The notes beneath the pieces were generated by a model. That model was given only the letters and a program-made list of their open reading frames with translations. It was not told where the DNA came from and did not search any database. From Pseudarthrobacter naphthalenicus (lineage in GTDB: Bacteria; Actinomycetota; Actinomycetes; Actinomycetales; Micrococcaceae): a stretch of 64,000 nt of DNA. The stretch is from positions 1 through 64,000 of the forward strand of contig NZ_JARESG010000007.1 in assembly GCF_029076445.1 (NCBI RefSeq). Reading direction: 5' to 3'. Numbering within the stretch: the stretch's first letter is position 1; the number at the start of each line of letters is the position of its first letter. The position numbers and the translations under genes are program-made. Positions 16,601 to 25,236 of the stretch are shown here, piece after piece.

Positions 16601-17499
16601 GCCCTTCCCCTCCCCAGCAGAAACTCCCGGTGCGCAGCCGTCTGCTCCCGAAGGGCCTGGACGACGGCGGCCACGGCCGGGCGGCGCATCGAATCCGGCC
16701 GCAGGACCATCCAGTAGGGGAGGAGCTCGGCAAAGTCGCCGGGGAGCAGCCGGACCAGGTCGGCATGCAGGTCCCCCATAAAGCACGGCAGGAAGCCGAT
16801 GCCGGCCCCGGCGCGGGTGGCCTCCACATGGACAAAAACGTTCGTTGACGTCAGGCCGTCCCGCATGGCCGGGACCAGCCGGCGCGGAGCGTCAAGATCG
16901 TCCACCTGCAGCATCGAATCCACAAAGTAGACCAGCGGGTGCTCGGTCAGTTCCGCCACGCTGGCCGGGGTTCCGTTTTCGGCCAGGTATGCGCGCGAGG
17001 CGTACATGCCCAGCATGTATTCGCCCAGCCGGACGGCCTCGGCCCGGTGGACCTGGGGTTCGCCCACCACCACTTCAATGTCCAGGCCGGAGCGCTGCTG
17101 CAGCGCCCGCCGGGTCATGGTCACCACTTCCACGGCGAGGCCCGGATGGGCGCGGCGCAGCCGGGCCACGGCCGGTGCCGCGATATACGCGCTGAAGCCG
17201 TCCGTCGCCGTCATGCGTACGACGCCGGCAACCGGGTCGGGTGCCGTTCCGGCCGGCCCCAGCGCACTCACCGCCTCCTCCACCCGTTCGGCCACTCGCA
17301 CCGCCTCGGTGCCCAGCTCCGTCAGTTCCCAGCCGCCCGCGGCGCGGGCCAGCACCCGGCCACCCAATGCTTTTTCCAGCGCGGAGATCCGGCGTGAAAC
17401 GGTGGTGTGGTTCAGGCCCAAAGCCTGCGCCGCCGTCGTAAATTTCCCCGAACGGGACACTTCGAGGAGGACCAGCAGATCATCGGGGTTGGCATTCAT
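16597..17499 (-). CDS. LysR-family transcriptional regulator
   Basis: 300 aa from ATG 17499 (an in-frame ATG at 17517 is an alternative; neither has a strong ribosome site). An N-terminal winged HTH (LLVLLEVSRSGKFTTAAQAL, HTTVSRRISALEKALGGRVL) is followed by an inducer-binding domain with VVRMTATDGFSAYIAAPAVA. The DNA-binding half resembles regulators that act on a divergent neighbour. It faces the MHS transporter/3-hydroxybutyrate dehydrogenase unit, so control of that unit is the obvious inference. Shares 3 bp at its 3' end with the converging gene. Confidence 0.85.
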   Translation of the reverse strand: MNANPDDLLVLLEVSRSGKFTTAAQALGLNHTTVSRRISALEKALGGRVLARAAGGWELTELGTEAVRVAERVEEAVSALGPAGTAPDPVAGVVRMTATDGFSAYIAAPAVARLRRAHPGLAVEVVTMTRRALQQRSGLDIEVVVGEPQVHRAEAVRLGEYMLGMYASRAYLAENGTPASVAELTEHPLVYFVDSMLQVDDLDAPRRLVPAMRDGLTSTNVFVHVEATRAGAGIGFLPCFMGDLHADLVRLLPGDFAELLPYWMVLRPDSMRRPAVAAVVQALREQTAAHREFLLGRGRA

Positions 17500-17542
17500 A
17501 TCTGCAATTGTGCACATGGTTGGTGCCGGATTGGCCATTGAA

Positions 17543-17558
17543 TGCGCAAGTTTGTGCA
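17543..17558. promoter_or_regulatory. Predicted LysR-type operator
   Basis: TGCGCAA-GT-TTGTGCA is an inverted repeat with one mismatch, located between the divergent LysR gene and the transporter. A second TTGTGCA lies at 17508-17514, giving the spaced site pattern usual for LysR proteins. The regulator assignment is inferred from position. Confidence 0.4.
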
Positions 17559-17628
17559 GCAATACTCGATGAAGCCATTAGTGCTGTGGATCACAGCGCG
17601 TGTCAAAGTGGACACTAAGGAGAAACTC

Positions 17629-19011
17629 ATGAGCGTAGAGCAGCGCTCGGCAGACAATGCCCCCGGATCCGCATCCAAGGGATCCGGCCTCAAAAAAATC
17701 GTCGCCGCCTCAATGGTGGGCACGGTGGTGGAATGGTACGAATTCTTCCTCTACGCCACCGCTGCAACCCTCGTGTTCGGGAAGTACTTCTTCCCCGCCA
17801 CGGGCAACGAACTCGACGGCATCATCCAGGCCTTCATCACCTACGCGGTGGGCTTTGTGGCCCGCCCGCTCGGTGGCATCGTCTTCGGGCAGATCGGCGA
17901 CAAGCTCGGCCGCAAACCCACCCTGCAGCTGACCATCGTGATCGTCGGCGTCGCCACGTTCCTGATGGGTTGCCTCCCGGGCTTCGCCGACATCGGCTAC
18001 GCGGCCCCCGCCCTGCTGGTTGCCCTGCGCTTCATCCAGGGCTTTGCACTGGGCGGCGAATGGGGCGGCGCCGTGCTGCTGGTTGCCGAACACAGCCCCA
18101 ACAGCAAGCGCGCCTTCTGGTCCAGCTGGCCCCAGGCCGCCGTCCCCGTGGGTAACCTGCTCGCCACGCTCGTGCTCTTCATCATGTCAACCACGCTGAG
18201 CCCGGAAGCGTTCCTCGGCTGGGGCTGGCGTGTGGCCTTCTGGCTCTCCGCCGTGATCGTGTTTGTTGGCTACTACATCCGCACCCACGTCACCGAAGCC
18301 CCCATTTTCCTCGAAGCCAAGGCCCTCGTGGAGAAGGAGCAGGCTGTCAGCTATGGCGTCTTCGAAGTGGTGCGCAAGTACCCCAAGGGCATCCTGCAGG
18401 CCATGGGGCTCCGGTTCGCGGAGAACATCATGTACTACCTGGTGGTCAGCTTCGCCATCGTCTACCTCAAGAGCGTGCACAAGTACGACACCTCCTCGCT
18501 CCTGCTCGCACTGCTGATCGCGCACGTGATCCATTTCCTGATCATCCCGCAGATTGGCCGGCTGGCGGACAGCATAGGACGCAAGCCCGTCTACCTCATC
18601 GGTGCCATCACCGGTGCGGCCTGGCCGTTCTTCGCCTTCCCCATGTTCGATACCCGCAACGCCGTGGTGATCGTCCTCGCCGTGACCATCGGCCTGTGCC
18701 TGCATGCGTTTATGTACGCCGGCCAGCCCGCCATCATGGCTGAACTGTTCCCCACCCGGATGCGCTACTCGGGTGTTTCGCTGGGCTCGCAGGTCACCTC
18801 CATCTTCGCCGGCTCACTTGCGCCGCTGCTGGCAACCCAGTGGCTGAAAGACACCGGCTCATGGGTGCCGACGGCCATTTACCTGGTGATTGCCTGCGCC
18901 ATCACCGTTGTCGCCGTACTGAGCCTCAAGGAAACCAAGGGCATCGCCCTGGAGGATGTGGACAAGGCTGACGCCGCACGCGAAGGATTGCTTCCGGCAA
19001 GCTCACGCTGA
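17629..19011 (+). CDS. MHS-family MFS metabolite/H+ symporter
   Basis: 460 aa from ATG 17629, with AAGGAG just upstream. Twelve hydrophobic segments can be followed. The start MVGTVVEWYEFFLYATAATL is the MHS (ProP/KgtP/ShiA) signature, and loop 2-3 carries GQIGDKLGRKPTLQLT, with RIMYSGVSL-like MRYSGVSLGSQ in the C-half. These carriers import organic acids, betaines or ketone-type compounds by proton symport. It is followed 46 bp later by a 3-hydroxybutyrate dehydrogenase gene, which makes 3-hydroxybutyrate or a similar short hydroxy acid the best guess for the substrate. Confidence 0.85.
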   Translation: MSVEQRSADNAPGSASKGSGLKKIVAASMVGTVVEWYEFFLYATAATLVFGKYFFPATGNELDGIIQAFITYAVGFVARPLGGIVFGQIGDKLGRKPTLQLTIVIVGVATFLMGCLPGFADIGYAAPALLVALRFIQGFALGGEWGGAVLLVAEHSPNSKRAFWSSWPQAAVPVGNLLATLVLFIMSTTLSPEAFLGWGWRVAFWLSAVIVFVGYYIRTHVTEAPIFLEAKALVEKEQAVSYGVFEVVRKYPKGILQAMGLRFAENIMYYLVVSFAIVYLKSVHKYDTSSLLLALLIAHVIHFLIIPQIGRLADSIGRKPVYLIGAITGAAWPFFAFPMFDTRNAVVIVLAVTIGLCLHAFMYAGQPAIMAELFPTRMRYSGVSLGSQVTSIFAGSLAPLLATQWLKDTGSWVPTAIYLVIACAITVVAVLSLKETKGIALEDVDKADAAREGLLPASSR

Positions 19012-19057
19012 GCCGCCTGAACAGCCCTAACCGCGACGCCTGAAGGAACTGCACACG

Positions 19058-19825
19058 ATGGGAACCGGACCTGCAATGGAAAACACACTGAACGGCCGCA
19101 AGGCACTTGTCACCGGCGGCGCCAGCGGAATCGGCGCCGCGTGTGTCCGGGAGCTCGCTGCCCGCGGGGCGAAGGTGGTGGTAGCCGACGTCGACGCCGC
19201 CGGCGCCGCCGCACTCGCCGACGAAGTGGGCGGCACCTCCTGGGCTGTTGACCTGCTGGACGTGGACAGGCTCGGCACCCTGAGCCTGGACTGCGACATC
19301 CTGGTGAACAACGCCGGGATCCAGCGGATCAGCCCCATCGAGGAGTTTGATCCGGCCGAATTCCGCCGGATCATCGCCCTCATGCTGGAGGCGCCGTTCC
19401 TGCTGATCCGGGCCGCCCTGCCGCACATGTACACCAACGGGTTCGGTCGCATCATCAACCTGTCCTCGGTGCACGGGATCCGTGCCTCCCCGTTCAAGAG
19501 CGCGTACGTATCCGCCAAGCACGGCCTGGAAGGGCTGAGCAAGGTGACGGCGCTTGAAGGCGGGGAGCACGGCGTCACCTCCAACTGCGTGAACCCGGGC
19601 TATGTCCGGACAGCGCTGGTAGAGAAACAAATCACTGACCAGGCCAAAGTGCACGGAATACCCGAGTCAGAGGTACTGGCCAAGGTCATGCTCACCGAGT
19701 CCGCCATCAAGCGGCTGGTGGAACCGGCCGAGGTGGCTTCCCTGGTGGCCTGGCTGGCATCCGATCACGCCGGCATGGTCACCGGGGCCAGCTACACCAT
19801 GGACGGCGGCTGGTCCGCGCGCTAG
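19058..19825 (+). CDS. bdhA: 3-hydroxybutyrate dehydrogenase (SDR)
   Basis: 255 aa. TGGASGIGAACVRELAARGA binds NAD; NNAGIQRISPIEEF, INLSSVHG and AYVSAKHGLEGLSKV give the Asn-Ser-Tyr-Lys set; and the C-terminal LTESAIKRLVEPAEVASLVA and MDGGWSAR match the bacterial D-3-hydroxybutyrate dehydrogenase family closely. The enzyme oxidises 3-hydroxybutyrate to acetoacetate with NAD+. ATG 19058 has GAAGGA about 10 nt upstream. It works with the preceding transporter, probably for uptake and oxidation of external ketone-body-type substrates. A 17-bp perfect hairpin follows the stop. Confidence 0.85.
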   Translation: MGTGPAMENTLNGRKALVTGGASGIGAACVRELAARGAKVVVADVDAAGAAALADEVGGTSWAVDLLDVDRLGTLSLDCDILVNNAGIQRISPIEEFDPAEFRRIIALMLEAPFLLIRAALPHMYTNGFGRIINLSSVHGIRASPFKSAYVSAKHGLEGLSKVTALEGGEHGVTSNCVNPGYVRTALVEKQITDQAKVHGIPESEVLAKVMLTESAIKRLVEPAEVASLVAWLASDHAGMVTGASYTMDGGWSAR

Positions 19826-19844
19826 TTCCCGGTCCCTGCAGCAC

Positions 19845-19893
19845 ACCACCGCCACCTGAGGCAGCTAATCCTGCGGCCTCAGGTGGCGGTGGT
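19845..19893. terminator. 17-bp perfect inverted repeat between convergent genes
   Basis: The left arm (19845-19861) and right arm (19877-19893) are exact reverse complements (ACCACCGCCACCTGAGG), separated by 15 nt. It lies between the bdhA stop and the converging small gene and could act as a bidirectional terminator, though no T-run follows. The right arm is part of the last codons of the small gene at 19865. Confidence 0.55.
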
Positions 19894-20128
19894 CGTAGTA
19901 GAACACCCCCGCCGCGGCGCTCAGTTCCACCGACGTTCCGCAGTGGGACATCACGATCCCTTCCTGCCGCCCGTTGAACGGGTCATCGCCCACCACGGCA
20001 TCGCCCACCCGGTAGGGGGATTTGGGGCGTGTCGCCGCACGTGTGCGGCGCCAGAGACGGGCAACAAGTGAGGAAAGTCTGACGGGCCTGCCCATATTCG
20101 CCAAGTCCTGGACATGTGTTTTCACCAT
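19865..20128 (-). CDS. Small conserved-looking protein of unknown function
   Basis: 87 aa from ATG 20128, with AAGGAG 8 nt upstream (an in-frame GTG three codons earlier is less likely). The N-terminal third is basic and helical (SSLVARLWRRTRAATRPKS). The rest reads as a small beta-barrel with YRVGDAVVGDDPF, EGIVMSHCGTSVELS and VFYYDHRHLRPQ. No family recognised. The final residues are encoded by one arm of a perfect hairpin. Confidence 0.5.
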   Translation of the reverse strand: MVKTHVQDLANMGRPVRLSSLVARLWRRTRAATRPKSPYRVGDAVVGDDPFNGRQEGIVMSHCGTSVELSAAAGVFYYDHRHLRPQD

Positions 20129-20335
20129 GCGAACCACTCCTTGAAGCGGCGCGGAGCCGCCTGCTGCGGTGCGGTAGCCGGACAGCTCCCAGCAGAGGAT
20201 GGTCCTCCTAGTCCGGGCTCACACCTTAGGAAAACGCTAAGCGCTATTCACACCAGTCACACCAGTAACATGTACTCGATTTTTAGCGGGGCCGGTACCT
20301 AGGCTTTTCGACCGGGCTGTGTGCTGTAGCCCGGG

Positions 20336-20722
20336 TCAGGGTTCCACCCGCGGCGTTTGGAGGATTTGCTCGGCGTTGTTGTAGGCCCAGGCCACGAGGG
20401 GAACCAGCAGGGCCGTCAGTTCGTAGCCGCGCTCCGTGAGGCTGTAGTCGACGCGGGGTGGAATGACCGGCTGGGCGCGGCGCAGCACCAGGCCGTCGTT
20501 CTCCAGCGTTTTCAGGGTCTGCGCCAGCATCTTCTCGCTGATGCCTTCGGCGCGGCGCCGGAGTTCGCTCCAGCGCTGTTCGCCTTCGGAGAGTGCCACC
20601 AGGATCAGCACTCCCCACTTGCTGGTGATGTGGTCCAGCACTGTCCGGCTGGGGCACCCTGCGGGGAACACGCCGTCGGCAAAGCCCGCGGGCAGGCGGG
20701 CCGGAAATGTCTGTGCTTCCAT
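20336..20722 (-). CDS. HxlR-family winged-helix regulator
   Basis: 128 aa. It follows the HxlR pattern: a Cys near the N-terminus (FPAGCPSRTVLDHITSKWGV), then LILVALSEGEQRWSELRRRA, ISEKMLAQTLKTLENDGLVL and YSLTERGYELTALLVPLVAW. HxlR proteins often sense reactive carbonyls or quinones through that Cys. It diverges from the QorB-like oxidoreductase at 20845 with a 122-bp gap, the usual arrangement for a redox-responsive repressor and its target. The gap includes ACTTACCAAGAGGTGAGTAC and CTTACTTCAAAGTGCGTAC, paired TAC/GTA-rich stretches suited to a dimeric regulator. Confidence 0.85.
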   Translation of the reverse strand: MEAQTFPARLPAGFADGVFPAGCPSRTVLDHITSKWGVLILVALSEGEQRWSELRRRAEGISEKMLAQTLKTLENDGLVLRRAQPVIPPRVDYSLTERGYELTALLVPLVAWAYNNAEQILQTPRVEP

Positions 20723-20844
20723 GCACCCAACTTACCAAGAGGTGAGTACCTTACTTCAAAGTGCGTACCCTCCCCCGGGAAGCATTCGGGGAAAGTGCTG
20801 GTTGTGCAGGGTGACCCCCTTGCAGATGGTGAAAGGAACCACCC

Positions 20845-21708
20845 ATGAGCATCGTTATTACCGGAGCAACCGGCCAGCTTGGCCGCCACGTTGTCGAAGC
20901 CCTTCTGCGGCATGACGTTCCCGCCGCGCAGATCGTGGCCGCGGGCCGTTCTGTTGGAAAGCTGGCCGACCTTGAAGCGCGGGGCGTGCAGGTCAGGGCG
21001 ATGGACTACACGGACCCCGCTTCTGTGGCGAACGCGCTCGCAGGCGCCACCAAGGTCCTGCTGATTTCCGGCAGCGAGGTGGGCCAGCGGGTTGAGCAGC
21101 ACCGCACTGTCATCGAGGCCGCCAAGGCTGCGGGGGTGGAGCTCATTGCCTATACGAGCATCGCCAATGCTGATACCACCGGCATGAAGCTGGCGGCCGA
21201 GCACCAGGCCACTGAAGACCTCCTCAAGGACTCGGGGGTTCCGTTCGCCCTCCTCCGCAACGGCTGGTACCTCGAAAATTACACGGAGCAGCTGCAGGGA
21301 GCCCTGGCCCAGGGCGCGCTTGCCGGCAGTGCAGGCGAAGGCAGGGTCAGTGCCGCATCCCGCCAGGATTACGCCGAGGCTGCCGCGGCCGTCCTCGTCG
21401 CCGGGGACCAGGCCGGCAAGGTCTACGAACTTGGTGGCGACCTCGCCTTCACGCTCGCGGAACTGGCTCAGGAAATCAGCACCGCCGCCAACCGGCCGGT
21501 GGCTTACCAGGACCTTCCGGCGAGCGACTACGCCGGCCTCCTTGCCGGCTTCGGCGTGCCGCAGGCCTTCGCCGACATCCTCGCCGATTCGGACCTCGGC
21601 ATTGCCCGCGGCGACCTTCTGGTGAGCGGTTCGGACCTTCGCGAACTGATCGGCCGGCCCACGACGCCGATGCCCGCCGCCGTGCGTTCCGCGCTGGCCG
21701 CCGCCTAA
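20845..21708 (+). CDS. NAD(P)H-binding NmrA/QorB-like quinone oxidoreductase
   Basis: 287 aa. The Rossmann start ITGATGQLGRHVVEALL, ISGSEVGQRVEQHRTVIEAA, AYTSIANAD and FALLRNGWYLENYTEQL match the QorB/NmrA atypical SDR group, which reduces quinones with NADPH or senses NADP. It lacks the classical YxxxK, as expected for this group. A strong AAAGGA precedes ATG 20845. The divergent HxlR repressor suggests induction by quinones or other electrophiles. Confidence 0.85.
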   Translation: MSIVITGATGQLGRHVVEALLRHDVPAAQIVAAGRSVGKLADLEARGVQVRAMDYTDPASVANALAGATKVLLISGSEVGQRVEQHRTVIEAAKAAGVELIAYTSIANADTTGMKLAAEHQATEDLLKDSGVPFALLRNGWYLENYTEQLQGALAQGALAGSAGEGRVSAASRQDYAEAAAAVLVAGDQAGKVYELGGDLAFTLAELAQEISTAANRPVAYQDLPASDYAGLLAGFGVPQAFADILADSDLGIARGDLLVSGSDLRELIGRPTTPMPAAVRSALAAA

Positions 21709-21736
21709 CCGCAACGCCTCCGCCCCCTACCCCCGG

Positions 21737-21869
21737 ACGCTCTCTCACTTAATGCGCCTTTTGGGCCGACGCTCTCTCACTTAATGGGGCATATCCGGGA
21801 ACCCTCTATCACTTTCTTGAAGAGAGTGATAGAGGGTTCGGCTTTAACCCGCATTAAGTGAGAGAGCGT
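21737..21869. repeat. Nested palindromic repeat element
   Basis: An 18-bp unit ACGCTCTCTCACTTAATG occurs twice in direct orientation (21737-21754, 21769-21786) and once inverted (21852-21869). Between them is a hairpin of about 18-20 bp (arms 21799-21818 and 21820-21839) whose arm CTCTATCACTTTCTT resembles the same unit. The element fills the gap between two converging genes, and the inverted copy overlaps the end of the permease gene. Confidence 0.85.
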
Positions 21870-23374
21870 TGGGCTCGTGAGGTGACCACCGGCAGCGGTG
21901 AGGTTTCGTCCACCAGCTCGGCCCGCCGTCGTCCGTTCCCCTTGACCCAAAGCCGGTACGCGAGCAACAGCAGACCCAGCCAGACCGCGCCGACGTACAG
22001 CGCCACGCGGGTGTCCTCGAAGGCGCCCAGGACGCCGATGACCAGCGCCATAAACGCGATGGTGACGACGGAAGCTGCCGGCCACCATGGGGACGGGAAT
22101 TCCGACGCCGGCAGGCCCTTCCGCGCGATCTCCCGTTTCATGGCCACGTGGGACGCGAGGATCATGACCCACACCCAGACGGTGGCGAACGTGGCGATCG
22201 ACGCGATCAGGATGAACACGCCCTCGGGAATGACGGCGTTCAGCACAACGCCCACCAGCAGGATGCCGGCCATCATCACCACCGTCATCCACGGAACGCC
22301 GTGGCGGGACACCTTGCCGAACACCGCCGGCGCGTGGCCCTGGCCGGAGAGTCCGAACAGGATGCGGCCGGCGCCGAAGATGTCACTGTTGATGGCGGAC
22401 AGGGCGGCGGTGATCACCACCGCGTTGAGGATGTGCGGTGCCGCCGGGATGCCCAGGCCGCTGAAGATCTGCACAAAGGGGCTGCCGTTGGTGCCGATCT
22501 CGTTCCATGGGAAGAGGCTCATCAGGACGCCAAGGGTGAGGACGTAGAACAGCAGGACCCGGACCGGCACCGTGTTCACGGCCTTGGGGATGACCTTCTT
22601 GGGGTCCGCGGCCTCGCCGGCGGTGATGCCGAGGGTTTCGATGCCGCCGAACGCGAACATCACCACGGCGAACGAGGCCAGGAGGCCTTCGAAGCCGTTG
22701 GGGAAGATTCCGCCGTGTTCCACGAGGTTTCCCAGCCCCGGTGCCACCGTGGAACCGCCGGCCTGGAAGCCGAAGGTGATGATGGCCGCGCCGCCCGCGA
22801 TCATCGCGACGATGGCTGCCACCTTGATCAGCGAGAACCAGAACTCCAGTTCGCCGAAGACTTTCACGCTGAGCAGGTTCAGGGCCGCCAGGAAGAAGAT
22901 GATGGCCAGGATCCAGATCCAGCGGTCCACCTCGGGGAACCAAAAGCCCATGTAGATGCTGAAGGCTGTCACGTCGGCGATCGCCACGATGGCCATCTCA
23001 AAGACGTACGTCCAGCCGGTTACGAATCCTGCCAGTGGCCCGAGATATCGGCTGGCGTACTGGCCGAACGAGCCGGAAACAGGATGCCGCACGGCCATCT
23101 CGCCGAGGGCCCGCATCACCATAAAAACGGCCGCGCCGCCAATAATGTAGGCGAGCAAAACGGCCGGTCCCGCCTTTTGGATCGCTGAGGCGGAGCCGTA
23201 GAACAGCCCCGTACCAATGGCCGAGCCGAGCGCCATGAAGCGGATATGCCGGACATTAAGTCCGCGGTTCAGGGTGCCCTGCAGGACGCGCCCGACGGCG
23301 GTGCTCTCCGTGGCGTGTTCGGCTTGGCTTGCGTCGTGGCTGGCTGTGTCTTGCGTGGCGGCTGCTTGCTGCAT
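21854..23374 (-). CDS. APC-superfamily amino-acid permease (AAT type)
   Basis: 506 aa, about 12 membrane helices. [20 protein letters not shown] and [20 protein letters not shown] are the AAT-family start; [20 protein letters not shown] and [20 protein letters not shown] follow. These carriers bring amino acids in with protons. Closest groups are ProY/GABA-type permeases; the substrate cannot be fixed from sequence. GAGAAGG lies 7 nt before the ATG. The last four codons and the stop (RSLT*) lie inside the repeat unit at 21852-21869, so the natural C-terminus has been replaced or extended by repeat sequence. Confidence 0.85.
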   Translation of the reverse strand: MQQAAATQDTASHDASQAEHATESTAVGRVLQGTLNRGLNVRHIRFMALGSAIGTGLFYGSASAIQKAGPAVLLAYIIGGAAVFMVMRALGEMAVRHPVSGSFGQYASRYLGPLAGFVTGWTYVFEMAIVAIADVTAFSIYMGFWFPEVDRWIWILAIIFFLAALNLLSVKVFGELEFWFSLIKVAAIVAMIAGGAAIITFGFQAGGSTVAPGLGNLVEHGGIFPNGFEGLLASFAVVMFAFGGIETLGITAGEAADPKKVIPKAVNTVPVRVLLFYVLTLGVLMSLFPWNEIGTNGSPFVQIFSGLGIPAAPHILNAVVITAALSAINSDIFGAGRILFGLSGQGHAPAVFGKVSRHGVPWMTVVMMAGILLVGVVLNAVIPEGVFILIASIATFATVWVWVMILASHVAMKREIARKGLPASEFPSPWWPAASVVTIAFMALVIGVLGAFEDTRVALYVGAVWLGLLLLAYRLWVKGNGRRRAELVDETSPLPVVTSRAQRSLT

Positions 23375-23521
23375 ACGAATACCTTCTCGTCATTGGGAGG
23401 GGGATCGCTAACCAGCAGACCATTTTCGCGCCGGACGTGATGAGCCTCACGGCAGGCTGGTGTCTTCAATCTCAGACTCGACGGGTTCTCCCGGGCATTC
23501 CTGACGTCAGGTACAAAACCA

Positions 23522-23550
23522 TTGACATCATGTAATGCTTTCTTTACATT
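23522..23550 (+). promoter_or_regulatory. Sigma-70-type promoter
   Basis: TTGACA (23522-23527) and TACATT (23545-23550) are separated by exactly 17 bp, about 60 bp upstream of the membrane-protein gene. This is the best-matching housekeeping promoter in the window. Confidence 0.65.
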
Positions 23551-23575
23551 GATCATGTCAGCTTTGCTTTACATC
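23529..23575 (+). promoter_or_regulatory. Duplicated operator overlapping the promoter
   Basis: Two imperfect copies, CATGTAATGCTTTCTTTACA and CATGTCAGCTTTGCTTTACA, lie in tandem. Each has an ATGTNA...TTACAT inverted-repeat core. The first covers the spacer and -10 of the promoter at 23522-23550, the second lies just downstream, as for a repressor. The small XRE protein encoded in the same operon is the likely binder. Confidence 0.45.
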
Positions 23576-23612
23576 GGCCCCTCGGGTCCGGTCCATCGTG
23601 GCAGGAGCGGAA

Positions 23613-24041
23613 ATGTCCTTCGAAGAGAAGAGCGCCTGGATCATGGGAGCAGTGGCTGTGGTTTCCTATGGCGTCTATGTGGCGCTCATACTTGGTGCCG
23701 CCGGCACCATGCCCCTCGCCCAGGTGTCCTATGCGGCACCCCTGTTGTGGACCATTGGGGCTTCCATTGCGGCGTCCATCGCGGCGCACGCGGTGATCGG
23801 TATCGTCCGGCCCCGCGACGCCGGGAAGAAGGACCAGCGGGACAGGGAAATCTACCGCTTTGGCGAGTATGTCGGGCAGTCCTTCGTGGTTATCGGCGGA
23901 GTGGCCGCCCTGCTGATGGCCATGGCCGAATGGGACCACTTTTGGATCGCCAACGTCATCTACCTGACGTTTGTGCTGTCCGCGATCCTGGGCTCCGTGG
24001 CCAAGATCGTCGCCTACCGCCGGGGATTCCAGCCATGGTGA
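23613..24041 (+). CDS. Four-helix membrane protein of unknown function
   Basis: 142 aa from ATG 23613 (GGAG 5 nt upstream; an in-frame GTG at 23598 is possible). Hydrophobic segments at about residues 9-28, 42-62, 82-103 and 108-130 predict four membrane helices, joined by a charged loop (RPRDAGKKDQRDREIYRFGE). It overlaps the XRE gene by 7 bp, and this membrane-protein/small-XRE pairing is common in bacteria; the membrane partner often has unknown function. It may sense a membrane or redox signal, but nothing in the sequence shows it. Confidence 0.7.
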   Translation: MSFEEKSAWIMGAVAVVSYGVYVALILGAAGTMPLAQVSYAAPLLWTIGASIAASIAAHAVIGIVRPRDAGKKDQRDREIYRFGEYVGQSFVVIGGVAALLMAMAEWDHFWIANVIYLTFVLSAILGSVAKIVAYRRGFQPW

Positions 24042-24268
24042 AGCCAACCCGCGTCACCAACTCCATCCGCCGCCTCCGCTTCGAACGAGGCGAAATGACG
24101 CAGGCGGAGCTCGCCGAGCGCGTGGGCGTCACCCGCCAGACCATTATTGCCATCGAGCAGGGCCGGTATTCGCCCTCCCTGGAGATGGCCTTCCAGATCG
24201 CGCATGCCCTCGGCGTGCAGCTCGAAGACGTTTTCCAATACCCCCACCGCGAAGGAGAGGCATCATGA
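24035..24268 (+). CDS. Small XRE-family HTH regulator (YozG-like)
   Basis: 77 aa, almost entirely one HTH_3 domain: IRRLRFERGEMTQAELAERV, GVTRQTIIAIEQGRYSPSLE, AFQIAHALGVQLEDVFQY. It starts inside the end of the membrane-protein gene and its TGA overlaps the ATG of the oxidoreductase gene (ATGA), so all three are one transcript. It probably represses its own operon through the duplicated site at 23529-23575. Confidence 0.85.
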   Translation: MVKPTRVTNSIRRLRFERGEMTQAELAERVGVTRQTIIAIEQGRYSPSLEMAFQIAHALGVQLEDVFQYPHREGEAS

Positions 24269-25236
24269 AAGCTATCGTGCAGGATGTTTACGGAGATTCC
24301 GACGTGCTGGGGCTGCAGGACATTCCCAAGCCCGTGCCGGGCGATGGGGAGGTGCTTTTGAAAGTCCGTGCGGCCGGCGTGGACCAGGGCGTGTGGCACC
24401 TGATGACCGGGCGGCCATACCTGGTCCGGCTCTTCGGATTCGGGCTGATGAAGCCCAAGGTGCCGGTCCGCGGGCGGGAAGTGGCCGGCGTCGTCGAGTC
24501 CGTTGGCGCCGGAGTGACCCGCTTTCAGCCCGGCGATGAAGTGTTTGGCACGTGCGAAGGGTCGTTCGCCGAGTACGTTTGCGCGAAGGAGACGCTGCTG
24601 GCCCGTAAGCCCGCAAACCTGGCGTTCGAGGAAACGGCGGCTGCCCCCATTTCTGCTGTCACGGCCCTTCAGGCCGTGCGCGACGCCGGGCAGGTCACCG
24701 CCGGTCAGAAGGTCCTGGTCATTGGCGCGGGCGGGGGAGTGGGATCGTTCGCCGTGCAGATCGCCAAGGACCTCGGCGCAGAGGTCACGGGTGTTTGCAG
24801 CACAGGCAAAGTGGATCTGGTCCGGACGCTCGGTGCTGATCACGTGGTGGACTACACGCGTGACGACTTTGCCCGCGCCGGTGCCCTCTACGACGTCATC
24901 ATCGATACCGCAGGCAACCGGCCGCTGTCCGTCCTGAAGCGCGCGCTCGCGCCACAGGGAGCCCTGGTGATTGTCGGGGGCGAAGGCGGCGGGCGGGTGA
25001 CGGGAGGCTTTGAGCGATCAATGCTTGCGCCGCTGGCCTCCCTATTCTCCGGCCAGAAATTCAAGGGCCTCGTCGCCAAGGAAAACCATCAGGATCTCGA
25101 AGCGCTGACGGCACTGTTCGAGGCGGGCCGCGTGAAGCCTGCCGTGGAGAAGGTCTACCCTCTCGCGGAAGCCCCGGCTGCCATCGCCCATCTGCACGAA
25201 GGGCGCGTGCGAGGCAAGGTCGTGGTCCGGGTCTGA
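24265..25236 (+). CDS. Medium-chain dehydrogenase/quinone reductase-like oxidoreductase
   Basis: 323 aa. MDR fold: N-terminal GroES-like domain with PGDGEVLLKVRAAGVDQGVW and GREVAGVVESVGAGVTRFQP, then a Rossmann domain with VLVIGAGGGVGSFAVQIAKD, followed by LGADHVVDYT. No structural-zinc Cys cluster and no catalytic Cys/His pair is seen, so it belongs to the zinc-independent quinone-oxidoreductase-like group using NADPH. Third gene of the XRE operon; substrate unknown. Confidence 0.85.
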   Translation: MKAIVQDVYGDSDVLGLQDIPKPVPGDGEVLLKVRAAGVDQGVWHLMTGRPYLVRLFGFGLMKPKVPVRGREVAGVVESVGAGVTRFQPGDEVFGTCEGSFAEYVCAKETLLARKPANLAFEETAAAPISAVTALQAVRDAGQVTAGQKVLVIGAGGGVGSFAVQIAKDLGAEVTGVCSTGKVDLVRTLGADHVVDYTRDDFARAGALYDVIIDTAGNRPLSVLKRALAPQGALVIVGGEGGGRVTGGFERSMLAPLASLFSGQKFKGLVAKENHQDLEALTALFEAGRVKPAVEKVYPLAEAPAAIAHLHEGRVRGKVVVRV

